NCBI GenBank assembly: GCA_036380695.1
Contig: DASVEG010000046.1
Location: forward strand, 1 to 14,549
Reading direction: 5' to 3'
DNA from: DASVEG01 sp036380695
GTDB lineage: Bacteria > Actinomycetota > Acidimicrobiia > Acidimicrobiales > CADCTF01
DNA: 14,549 bases
The translations under genes and the position numbers were made by a program. Below are positions 1 to 5,799 of this stretch, in pieces; position 1 is the stretch's first letter, and each line of letters opens with the position of its first letter. Under the pieces are notes generated by a model. The model did not search any database, was not told where the DNA came from, and saw nothing but the letters and a program-made list of their open reading frames with translations.

Positions 1-670
1 CGGTTCCCGCGGCCAGGCCGGCTTCATCATCCCGCCGAACACCAAGGGCCTCAGCCAGGGCACGAAGGTCAAGAAGCACGGCCTGCGCGCCTCACACACC
101 GCCGACGTCTTCCTCGACGACGTGCGCATCCCCGCGCGGCTCGTGCTCGGCGGCAAGGAGAAGCTCGACGAGCGCCTCGCGCGCGCCCGCGAGGGCACGC
201 GCGGGAAGCGACAGGCCGCGATGCAGACCTTCGAGGCGACGCGCCCGTCGGTCGGCGCCCAGGCGATCGGCATCGCCCGCGCCGCCTACGAGTACTCGCT
301 CGCCTACGCCAAGGAGCGCAAGCAGTTCGGCCGGGCGATCATCGAGAACCAGTCGATCGCGTTCATGCTCGCCGACATGAAGACCGAGCTCGACGCCGCC
401 CGGCTGCTCGTGTGGCGCGCCGCGTGGATGGCGAAGGCGGGCAAGCCGTTCGAGAACGGCGAGGGTTCGATGTCGAAGCTCAAGGCGGGCCGCACGGCCG
501 TGTGGATCACCGAGCGGGCGATCCAGATCCTCGGCGGCTACGGCTACGTCCGCGAGTACCCCGTCGAGCGCTGGCACCGCGACGCCAAGATCTTCGACAT
601 CTTCGAGGGCACCGAGCAGATCCAGCAGCTCGTCATCTCACGCGCCATCTCCGGGGTGCACGTCAAGTAG
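1..670 (+). CDS. Acyl-CoA dehydrogenase, C-terminal part (5' end outside the window)
   Basis: This FAD flavoenzyme family oxidises acyl-CoA thioesters to trans-2-enoyl-CoA in beta-oxidation or related acid breakdown, in the cytoplasm. The frame is open from base 2, giving 222 visible residues up to the TAG at 668-670. The C-terminal helical domain is clear: AYAKERKQFGRAI, the FAD-contacting ILGGYGYVREYPVERWHRD stretch and, near the end, IFEGTEQIQ. By family alignment the Glu of FEGTE is the usual catalytic base position. Before the helical domain, the segment from LVLGGKEKLDERLARAREG to MQTFEATRP is longer than in typical MCAD-like enzymes, suggesting a subfamily with a basic insert. The last 33 bp overlap the convergent NUDIX gene. 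The family is certain; the substrate cannot be told from this fragment. Confidence 0.95.
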   Translation, partial: GSRGQAGFIIPPNTKGLSQGTKVKKHGLRASHTADVFLDDVRIPARLVLGGKEKLDERLARAREGTRGKRQAAMQTFEATRPSVGAQAIGIARAAYEYSLAYAKERKQFGRAIIENQSIAFMLADMKTELDAARLLVWRAAWMAKAGKPFENGEGSMSKLKAGRTAVWITERAIQILGGYGYVREYPVERWHRDAKIFDIFEGTEQIQQLVISRAISGVHVK

Positions 671-1231
671 CCGGAGAACGTCGAGGTACGGCACGCACAT
701 GGGCTCCGTCTCGCTGACGTGCGCGGCCGCGTCCGCCAGCGGGACGAGGCGCGACGACAGCTCGTAGCCCTCGGTGTCGGTCCAGTCGTCGGCAGCGCGC
801 TCGGTGGCGCGAGCGACGACGACGAGCTGCAAGGTGTCCGGGTACGGGTACGTCGACCCGCCGAACCGCTCGCCCGTGTTGCGCATGTGCATGAAGCCGA
901 TGGGCTCGACCGACTGCGGGTCGAGCACCCAGCCGGTCTCCTCGTGGACCTCGCGACACGCCGTCTCCGCGAGCGTCTCGCCGGGCTCACGGCGACCGCC
1001 TGGCCACGCGTGCGACAAGCCGTCGGCGTTCGTGCACACGACGACGTCGTCCCCGACGCGCACGATCACCCTGACCGAGATGACGAGCTCGTCAGGCAGC
1101 TCGGCGGCGCCGAGGTAACAGGCGAGGTGAAGCGCGCTCCGCCACTGGACGTCGATCTCGAAGGCCGGGGTGCGGCTCGCGAGCAGCTCGAGCAGCCGCG
1201 GGTCGCGCGCGACCTCGCCGCCGCCGGTCAC
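638..1231 (-). CDS. NUDIX hydrolase
   Basis: A 197-residue cytoplasmic hydrolase of nucleoside-diphosphate-linked compounds; the substrate is not predictable. A complete Nudix box, GX5EX7REUXEEXGU, runs from about residue 79 to 101: G79, E85, then R93-E94-V95, E97-E98, G100-W101. These Glu residues bind the catalytic Mg2+. It is preceded by the usual core strand (VISVRVIVRVGDDVVV). I chose the GTG at 1231 because it overlaps the stop of the upstream gene as GTGA (1228-1231), implying translational coupling; the frame stays open far upstream but lacks family-like sequence there. About 50 residues precede the Nudix fold and may form an extra helix. The 3' end overlaps the convergent acyl-CoA dehydrogenase gene by 33 bp. 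The family assignment is firm. Confidence 0.93.
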   Translation of the reverse strand: MTGGGEVARDPRLLELLASRTPAFEIDVQWRSALHLACYLGAAELPDELVISVRVIVRVGDDVVVCTNADGLSHAWPGGRREPGETLAETACREVHEETGWVLDPQSVEPIGFMHMRNTGERFGGSTYPYPDTLQLVVVARATERAADDWTDTEGYELSSRLVPLADAAAHVSETEPMCVPYLDVLRLLDVHPGDGA

Positions 1232-1914
1232 TCGTCGATGGGTCGCTCGGCCGGGCGGAACGGGCCGTACGTGAACGCGGCGACGAGCCGGTCGACGTCG
1301 GCGTCGCCCGCGCCCGCCCACGGGAGCTTGCGCAGTTGCTCGACGCTGCGCCGGCCGGTCATGGCGCGGACGAGCTCGAAGGCGTCCGCGGCGAGGGTTA
1401 CCCGCGCGCCCTCGCCGCCGAACGAACGGCCGTCCGCGACATCGACGCGGACGTCGACACCTTGTGCCGCAGCGGAGCCGACGAACCCGGGGCCGACGAA
1501 GCCCAAGCCGATCGTCACTGCGTCGGAGTCCCGCGCGCCAGGGCGCGCGACCGCGCAACGGATGTCGTGCTCGTGCGACACGACGTCGAGCACCGCCTGC
1601 GGGCCCGCAGCGCCGATGGCATCGAGCAGCTGCTCGAAGGCGGGCGCCTTCTCGTTCCACTCCGCGACCACGTCCGTGATCGCGCGGCCGCGGCGGGCCT
1701 CGACCTGCGCGCTCGTCCACGGGTCGCCCGGCGCGCCCTCGAGGCGGCCAGCGAGCGCGTCGTCGACCACGCCGGTCACGTGGGCGACGACGTCGTGCAC
1801 CGTCCACTTCGGGCACGTCGGCACGGGCACCTCGAGCTGCGCCGCGTCGAGCGATGACACGAGCTCGCCGATCCTCGTCCTGCACCCCGCATACGCACTC
1901 GCGACCTCGCCCAT
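1228..1914 (-). CDS. DinB/MDMPI-fold metal-binding protein (maleylpyruvate isomerase family)
   Basis: A 228-residue protein of the mycothiol-dependent maleylpyruvate isomerase-like family (TIGR03083 type, DinB-like four-helix bundle). Members are mycothiol-linked S-transferases or isomerases, mostly of unknown substrate. The N-terminal hallmark CPKWTVHDVVAHVTG has Cys34-Pro35, Trp37 and His45. A second metal-ligand site, HEHDIR, lies at 114-119. A C-terminal alpha/beta part (about 150-228) resembles the MDMPI C-terminal domain. The ATG at 1914 begins MGEVASAYAGCRTRIGELV, a natural start for the first helix; the upstream Shine-Dalgarno is weak. It is first in a two-gene operon with the NUDIX gene (GTGA overlap), divergent from the carbonic anhydrase gene across 40 bp. 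The family is likely, the reaction unknown. Confidence 0.85.
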   Translation of the reverse strand: MGEVASAYAGCRTRIGELVSSLDAAQLEVPVPTCPKWTVHDVVAHVTGVVDDALAGRLEGAPGDPWTSAQVEARRGRAITDVVAEWNEKAPAFEQLLDAIGAAGPQAVLDVVSHEHDIRCAVARPGARDSDAVTIGLGFVGPGFVGSAAAQGVDVRVDVADGRSFGGEGARVTLAADAFELVRAMTGRRSVEQLRKLPWAGAGDADVDRLVAAFTYGPFRPAERPIDE

Positions 1915-1921
1915 TCCAGGA

Positions 1922-1944
1922 AGCGTATGGCCTGGCCGTACGCT
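1922..1944. promoter_or_regulatory. Near-perfect dyad in a divergent 40-bp spacer, candidate operator
   Basis: Arms AGCGTATGGCC (1922-1932) and GGCCGTACGCT (1934-1944) are inverted repeats around a single T, with one G/T mismatch in 11 pairs. The dyad sits centrally in the only spacer (1915-1954) between the MDMPI-fold gene and the carbonic anhydrase gene, so both promoters must lie on or beside it. A shared operator is the simplest reading; an RNA hairpin in a short leader is the alternative. No regulator gene adjoins it. Confidence 0.55.
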
Positions 1945-1954
1945 GCACGCCCTG

Positions 1955-2455
1955 ATGGATCGAGACGACCTGCAACTGCCCGCGGTGCTCGCCGCGAACG
2001 CGTCGTACCAACGCGACGGCTTCCACGTGGCGCCGCGTACGCCGCAACCCGCGCGCCACCTCGTCATCCTCACGTGCATGGACGCGCGCCTCGACTTGTT
2101 CCGCGCGCTCGGCCTCGAGGTCGGCGACGCGCACGTGCTGCGCAACGCGGGCGGCCGAGCGTCGCAGGACGCGATCCGGTCGCTCGTGGTGTCCACGCAT
2201 CTGTTGGGGACTCGCGAGATCGGCGTCATCCACCACACCAACTGCGGCCTGGAGGGGTTGACCGACGACGACGTCGCGGCGCGAACCGGTGTGCACGACG
2301 TCGCGTTCCTCGCGTTCGACAACGTCGTCGACAGCGCATGCCACGACGTCGACGCGATCCGTTCGTGCGGCTACCTGCCGGAGGGCGTCGTGGTGTGGGG
2401 CGCGGTGTACGACGTTGACACCGGCGAGGTGCGCGTGGTCGCGGAGCCCGGTTGA
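1955..2455 (+). CDS. Beta-class carbonic anhydrase (short form)
   Basis: A 166-residue cytoplasmic zinc enzyme interconverting CO2 and bicarbonate. The zinc site is complete: C41-x-D43-x-R45 (TCMDAR) and H94-x-x-C97 (HHTNC), giving Cys41, His94 and Cys97 as ligands with the Asp43/Arg45 dyad. Between them lies the family segment HVLRNAGGRASQDAIRSL. The length matches short actinobacterial beta-carbonic anhydrases, such as mycobacterial Rv1284, rather than the approximately 220-residue forms. The ATG at 1955 is the first good start after the divergent dyad, and no strong Shine-Dalgarno precedes it. Its stop overlaps the TTG start of the MBL-fold gene (TTGA, 2452-2455), so the two are probably co-translated. 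The class is clear; the physiological role is inferred. Confidence 0.93.
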   Translation: MDRDDLQLPAVLAANASYQRDGFHVAPRTPQPARHLVILTCMDARLDLFRALGLEVGDAHVLRNAGGRASQDAIRSLVVSTHLLGTREIGVIHHTNCGLEGLTDDDVAARTGVHDVAFLAFDNVVDSACHDVDAIRSCGYLPEGVVVWGAVYDVDTGEVRVVAEPG

Positions 2456-3204
2456 CGACGCTCGACTTCCTCGGCACCGGGAACTTCAGCGCGCCGGGGC
2501 GCTACTGGAACAGCTTCGTCCTCGACGGCACGGTGCTCGTCGAGCCGTCGCCGACCGCGCTGCCGAACCTGCGCCGGTGCGGCCTCGGTGTGCAGGCGCT
2601 CGACGCGGTCGTGATCTCCCACTTCCACGCCGACCACACGTTCGGGTGGCCCTTCCTCCTGCTCGAGATCGTGTTGCACCGTGACGATCGCCCGCTCTTC
2701 GTCGTCGGGCCCCGCGGTGTCGAGCAGTTCCTGACCGACATGCTCGAGCTCGGCGGCGTGCCGAATATTCGCGACGCGGCGGCCGCGACCGCGAACCTCC
2801 GGTTCGTCGAGGTCGACCCTCGCGCCGACCATGGTGGGGGTGCATGGCAGGAGGCGGGCGCGCTGCGGTTTCAGGCCGTCGAGGTGGAGCACGTCGACGA
2901 CCTCGACTGCTACGGCTACCTGTTCGAGCGCGACGGCCGCGTCGTCGGTTACTCGGGCGACACCAGGCCGTGCGCGGGGTTGACGACGCTCGCGACGGCT
3001 TCCGACGTGCTCGTCGTCGAGTGCAACGGTGCGCACCAACCCCCGCCCGTTCCCGTCACGCACATGGACCGCGACGCGATCCGCGAGCTGCGGGCCGCCC
3101 ACCCCGACACGCCGTTCGTGCTCACCCACCTCGGCGAGGACGTCGACGTCGCCGACCTCGGCGACACGCGCGTGCCGAACGACTTCGACCGTATCGAGGT
3201 CTAG
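2452..3204 (+). CDS. Metallo-beta-lactamase-fold hydrolase (RNase Z-like branch)
   Basis: A 250-residue MBL-fold hydrolase. The metal site is complete: H57-x-H59-x-D61-H62 (SHFHADH), His147 (VEVEHVDD), Asp170 (GYSGDTRP) and His226 (LTHLGED). The start LDFLGTGNF and the strand order resemble the RNase Z/arylsulfatase-like branch, but the insert of genuine RNase Z exosites is not evident, so tRNA processing is not supported. The TTG start at 2452 is backed by a GGAG at 2443-2446, 5 nt away, and by the TTGA overlap with the carbonic anhydrase stop. It ends at TAG 3202-3204 inside a CTAG that also encodes the opposite-strand stop of the DUF5522-like gene. Function beyond hydrolase is unknown. Confidence 0.9.
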   Translation: MTTLDFLGTGNFSAPGRYWNSFVLDGTVLVEPSPTALPNLRRCGLGVQALDAVVISHFHADHTFGWPFLLLEIVLHRDDRPLFVVGPRGVEQFLTDMLELGGVPNIRDAAAATANLRFVEVDPRADHGGGAWQEAGALRFQAVEVEHVDDLDCYGYLFERDGRVVGYSGDTRPCAGLTTLATASDVLVVECNGAHQPPPVPVTHMDRDAIRELRAAHPDTPFVLTHLGEDVDVADLGDTRVPNDFDRIEV

Positions 3205-3371
3205 AACGGGCAGTGGCGGCAGTCCTCGGCGCAGCAGTATCCGCGCTCGGCGAGGTAGGCCGCGGTGAAGACGAACAGGCCGCTGTCGGGGTCGATGTAG
3301 CCGTCTTGCCCGTCCGCCACCGCGGCGTCGTGCGCAGCCTGCACGCGGTCGTCGGCGGGTCGCGGGTCCAC
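3201..3371 (-). CDS. DUF5522-like small Cys-rich protein
   Basis: A small protein, about 56 residues from the GTG at 3371, ending in GYCCAEDCRHCPF. The layout of a DGYIDPDSGLFVFTAAYLAERG helix followed by a CCxxxCxxCP[FY] tail matches what I know of DUF5522, a short family of unknown function; the four Cys (about 46, 47, 51, 54) could bind zinc or iron. The frame also has an ATG at 3410, giving 69 residues, but that would overlap the start of the divergent S4 gene by 22 bp, and the extra residues (SCPPRAWCHDH) look unlike the family. Neither start has a clear Shine-Dalgarno. Its TAG shares the palindromic CTAG with the MBL stop. The gene is likely real; the start is uncertain. Confidence 0.78.
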   Translation of the reverse strand: MDPRPADDRVQAAHDAAVADGQDGYIDPDSGLFVFTAAYLAERGYCCAEDCRHCPF

Positions 3372-3388
3372 GACGTGATCGTGGCACC

Positions 3389-3757
3389 ATGCGCGTGGTG
3401 GACACGACACGCGTCGACCTGTGGCTGTGGGCGGTGCGCCTGTACAAGACGCGTACCGCGGCTACCGACGCGTGCCGCGCCGGACACGTGAAGGTGAACG
3501 GCACGTCCGCGAAGCCGGCGACGCCCGTCAAGGTCGGCGACGAGGTGTCGGCTCGGGTGCACGGCCTGCCCCGCGTGCTGGAAGTCGCGCGCGTGATCGA
3601 CAAGCGCGTCGGTGCACCCATTGCCGCGGAGTGCGTCGTCGACCGCAGCCCGCCGCCGCCAGAGGACGACGGCCTCGGCGTGTTCGTGCGCGACGCGTCG
3701 GCAGGCCGGCCGACGAAGCGCGACCGCCGCCGCCTCGACCGGTTCCGCACCCGCTGA
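3389..3757 (+). CDS. S4-domain RNA-binding protein, Hsp15 type
   Basis: A 122-residue cytoplasmic RNA-binding protein. An S4 domain occupies about residues 8-55: VDLWLWAVRLYKTRTAATDACRAGHVKVNG followed by PVKVGDEV, the standard S4 helix-helix-strand signature. The C-terminus is very basic (RPTKRDRRRLDRFRTR), as in Hsp15. In E. coli, Hsp15 binds 50S subunits carrying stalled peptidyl-tRNA after heat stress; the same role here is an inference from homology. ATG at 3389 is used; a GTG at 3398 (giving MDTTRVDLW) is an alternative. It is divergent from the DUF5522-like gene, and its TGA is separated from the convergent CYTH stop by 4 bp. Confidence 0.9.
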   Translation: MRVVDTTRVDLWLWAVRLYKTRTAATDACRAGHVKVNGTSAKPATPVKVGDEVSARVHGLPRVLEVARVIDKRVGAPIAAECVVDRSPPPPEDDGLGVFVRDASAGRPTKRDRRRLDRFRTR

Positions 3758-3761
3758 CGCG

Positions 3762-4289
3762 TCAGAGACCGAACGAAGCGAGGAGCTCGCGAAGGTCGGC
3801 TGCGGTCGTTGTCGCCAGCGCGCCGCCGGAAAAGCGATCGTCGCCGGTGACGTCTGCGACGGCGGACGCGGGTGCCGCGCGGCGCGGTTCTCCTTCGCGC
3901 AGCTCGACCTCGGCGAGCACCAGGCCGTCGAGCGCGTCGTGGAATTCGTCGACGCTCAGGGCCGGCAGTCGCCGGCGCGTCTTCGTGAGCACCGACGCGG
4001 GAAGCGCGGCGAGCAGCGCGTACTCCGACGCGTCGAGATAGATGTTGGTGAGGCTCACCTCGTGCGGTGAGCCGTCGCCCGTCCTCACCTTCTGAGCGAG
4101 CTTGAACACGACCACGCCGTCCGACTCGACGCGCCGCAGCCGCAGCCGCGTGCCGGTCAGGTAGCGGTCCTCGATCGCGATTGTCGCGGCGACGCCGGCC
4201 TCCGCGGGCGAGGCGCGCAACAGCCACCGCTGCTCGCGCTCTCGATGCGCGTACTTGCTCGTCTCCGCTGACCGCTCGATCCCTCGCAC
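3762..4289 (-). CDS. CYTH-domain protein
   Basis: A 175-residue protein of the CYTH superfamily (class IV adenylate cyclase, thiamine triphosphatase, inorganic triphosphatase), a tunnel fold acting on triphosphates with divalent metal. The entry motif is EREQRWLL at 17-24, corresponding to the ExExK signature with Arg21 in place of Lys. Later family elements follow: DRYLTGTRLRLRRV (41-54), VVFKLAQK (60-67), VDEFHDALDGLVLAEVEL (113-130) and the closing VTGDDRFSGGALA. Substrate and activity cannot be assigned. The only start in frame before an upstream stop at 4308-4310 is GTG 4289; a long perfect hairpin begins about 6 bp upstream of it. It is convergent with the S4 gene and divergent from padR. 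Confidence 0.85.
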   Translation of the reverse strand: MRGIERSAETSKYAHREREQRWLLRASPAEAGVAATIAIEDRYLTGTRLRLRRVESDGVVVFKLAQKVRTGDGSPHEVSLTNIYLDASEYALLAALPASVLTKTRRRLPALSVDEFHDALDGLVLAEVELREGEPRRAAPASAVADVTGDDRFSGGALATTTAADLRELLASFGL

Positions 4290-4295
4290 ATCCGA

Positions 4296-4341
4296 TTTTG
4301 GGCGCGCTCATGCCGGTATCCCGGCATGAGCGCGCCCAAAA
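4296..4341. repeat. Perfect 21-bp-arm hairpin between CYTH and padR genes
   Basis: Left arm 4296-4316 (TTTTGGGCGCGCTCATGCCG plus G) and right arm 4321-4341 are exact reverse complements around a TATC loop. Both ends carry TTTT/AAAA followed by GGG/CCC. It lies just upstream of the CYTH start and 76 bp upstream of the padR ATG, so it precedes two divergent genes rather than ending either. A terminator is therefore an odd explanation. A dispersed palindromic element, an operator, or a bidirectional insulator all fit. It is similar in design to the hairpin at 14037-14085. Confidence 0.85.
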
Positions 4342-4373
4342 CCGAGAGAGACCCAGGCGATGCGCGGTGCGTG

Positions 4374-4394
4374 CTACTGTGCAATGCGTAGTAG
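4374..4394. promoter_or_regulatory. Candidate PadR operator overlapping the padR promoter
   Basis: A 21-bp dyad: CTACTGTGCA (4374-4383), a central A, then TGCGTAGTAG (4385-4394). Eight of ten pairs match and the two mismatches are G/T. The TGCA-centred, TACT/AGTA-flanked form resembles dyads described for PadR autoregulators. It overlaps a possible -10 hexamer (TACTGT, 4375-4380) and lies 23 bp before the padR ATG. A second half-site-like TGCACA follows at 4395-4400. Autorepression is the inferred role. Confidence 0.65.
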
Positions 4395-4417
4395 TGCACA
4401 GACGGGAGATGCGGTTG

Positions 4418-4750
4418 ATGGACACGAGCCAACTCCTCAGGGGCGTGCTGGACATGGCGGTGCTCGCGGTCGTCCAAGACGCAGACGGCTACGGCTACGA
4501 CGTCGTGCGCCGGCTGCGAACGGCGGGTCTGGACGACGTTGGCGACGCCTCGGTGTACGGCACGCTCCGGCGGCTCTACCAGAACGGCGCCCTCACCTCG
4601 TACGTCGTGCCGAGCGAAGAGGGGCCGCACCGGAAGTACTACGCGATCAACGAGAACGGTCGTTCGCTCCTCGAGGAGTCGACGAAGACCTGGCGCACGT
4701 TCGAAGAGGCCGTCGGGCGTGTGCTCGACCGCGAAAGGCAGGCGGCATGA
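4418..4750 (+). CDS. PadR-family transcriptional regulator
   Basis: A 110-residue DNA-binding repressor of the PadR family (winged helix plus short C-terminal dimerisation helix). The family core is easily read: LLRGVLDMAVLAVVQDADGYGYDVVRRLR, then the wing region VGDASVYGTLRRLYQNGAL, then HRKYYAINENGRSLLEE. ATG at 4418 is preferred because GGGAG at 4404-4408 is 9 nt upstream; an in-frame ATG at 4409 would have no spacing from it. The stop overlaps the next start as ATGA (4747-4750), coupling it to the HAAS-like membrane protein. Such PadR-HAAS pairs are a recurring arrangement in which the regulator controls its partner's operon. Autoregulation through the upstream dyad is inferred. Confidence 0.93.
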   Translation: MDTSQLLRGVLDMAVLAVVQDADGYGYDVVRRLRTAGLDDVGDASVYGTLRRLYQNGALTSYVVPSEEGPHRKYYAINENGRSLLEESTKTWRTFEEAVGRVLDRERQAA

Positions 4751-5799
4751 CGATGCGGACGACGACCCCTGAAGTGGACGCGTACCTCGCGGCGGTTCGC
4801 GACGAGCTGTCCGACCTCCCCGAGACCGACAGGGCGGAGCTTCTCGACGACCTCGCGCACCATCTCGCCGAGGTGGCCGACACGCGCGACGAGGATGAGC
4901 TCGACGAGAGCACACCGCTACGGGTTCGGCTGGGATCGCCCGCCGACTACGCGAGCGAGCTGCGTGCTGCGGCCGGCCTGCCGCCGCGGACGGCAGGCGC
5001 GTCGCGCGCCGACGCGACGACCCCGCCCCGGAGTGGGTCGCTCTGGGCGTCGGCCAGGGCCTTTGCGACAACCGTGTGGACCCACCCGCTCGCCGTCTCG
5101 GCTCGGGCCTTCGCCCGCGAGCTCACACCCGCGTGGTGGCTCGCACGCGGCTTCCTCGCGGTGTCGGTCGCGGCGTGGTGGACGATCGACGCATACGAGG
5201 ACTTCCCGATCCCAACCGTGTTCGGCAGCCAGGTGTTCGGCGCGATGTCGATCGCCGCGGCGATGGCGGTTTCGGTGTGGCTCGGGAGGAGAGACGCCCA
5301 CCTGTCGGTGCGGGTTCGGGCACTCGTGCGCGCCGCGGAGGTGGCCATCGTGGGCGCGACGTTGGTGCTGCTGCCGCAGATCGACGACCGCCTCCGGCGC
5401 GTCGCGTGGATCAGCGACGGATCGTCGCAGCCGATGTACGCGCTGCAGACCCCCAACGGGCCGGTGACGAACATCTATCCGTACGCCGCAGACGGCACCC
5501 CGCTCGACGGCGTGCTGTTGTTCGATCAGGACGGCCGGCCGCTGCGCACGGAGCCGCAGCAGTGGTGGGCGGACGGTTGCCCCCGCGAAGCCATCCACCC
5601 GAGGGCGGTCGACGGCGTGCCCGTCGACTTCTCGTACCCGCACGACTACCAACTCCTGCCGCAACCCCGCGACGTCAGGGCCTGCTTCGCGGATCCGCCG
5701 CGCCCGTCGGTGCCCGTGCCTACCGCCGGCGCCCCCACCACGACGACGCCACCTGCAGCTCCCGGAACGACTGCGCCACCCGCGGCGACCGCCGGCTGA
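4747..5799 (+). CDS. HAAS/DUF1700-like membrane protein, PadR partner
   Basis: A 350-residue membrane protein. Residues 11-78 form the helical HAAS/DUF1700-like domain (DAYLAAVRDELSDLPETDRAELLDDLAHHLAEV ... RLGSPADYASELRAAAGL), typical of proteins encoded next to PadR regulators. Three hydrophobic segments follow at about 131-147, 160-179 and 193-210. Residues 220-320 form a polar domain with no family I recognise (YALQTPNGPVTNIYPYAADG, FDQDGRPLRTEPQQWW, two Cys at about 278 and 313). The tail (320-350) is Pro/Thr/Ala low complexity. The start is fixed by the ATGA overlap with padR. The last 80 bp overlap the convergent polysaccharide pyruvyl transferase-family gene. It is probably an envelope sensor or effector; the function is unknown. 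Confidence 0.88.
   Translation: MTMRTTTPEVDAYLAAVRDELSDLPETDRAELLDDLAHHLAEVADTRDEDELDESTPLRVRLGSPADYASELRAAAGLPPRTAGASRADATTPPRSGSLWASARAFATTVWTHPLAVSARAFARELTPAWWLARGFLAVSVAAWWTIDAYEDFPIPTVFGSQVFGAMSIAAAMAVSVWLGRRDAHLSVRVRALVRAAEVAIVGATLVLLPQIDDRLRRVAWISDGSSQPMYALQTPNGPVTNIYPYAADGTPLDGVLLFDQDGRPLRTEPQQWWADGCPREAIHPRAVDGVPVDFSYPHDYQLLPQPRDVRACFADPPRPSVPVPTAGAPTTTTPPAAPGTTAPPAATAG

Noticed and set aside
719..1954. Plus-strand frame upstream of the carbonic anhydrase start
   Set aside because: Low-complexity Ala/Arg/Ser/Thr sequence antisense to the MDMPI and NUDIX genes; the enzyme fold starts near 1955.
638..2344. One long minus-strand frame (568 codons) through NUDIX and beyond
   Set aside because: Only the part below 1231 shows family sequence; the rest is Arg-rich shadow opposite carbonic anhydrase and out of frame with the MDMPI-fold gene.
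2452..3204. Naming the MBL protein RNase Z
   Set aside because: The metal site matches the superfamily, but no tRNA-binding exosite insert could be recognised, so a specific name is not justified.
4296..4341. Rho-independent terminator of the CYTH gene
   Set aside because: It lies upstream of that gene, not downstream, and upstream of padR as well.
2371..4455. 694-codon minus-strand frame
   Set aside because: Antisense to the MBL and S4 genes, Arg-rich with no recognisable domain; overlaps better supported genes on both strands.
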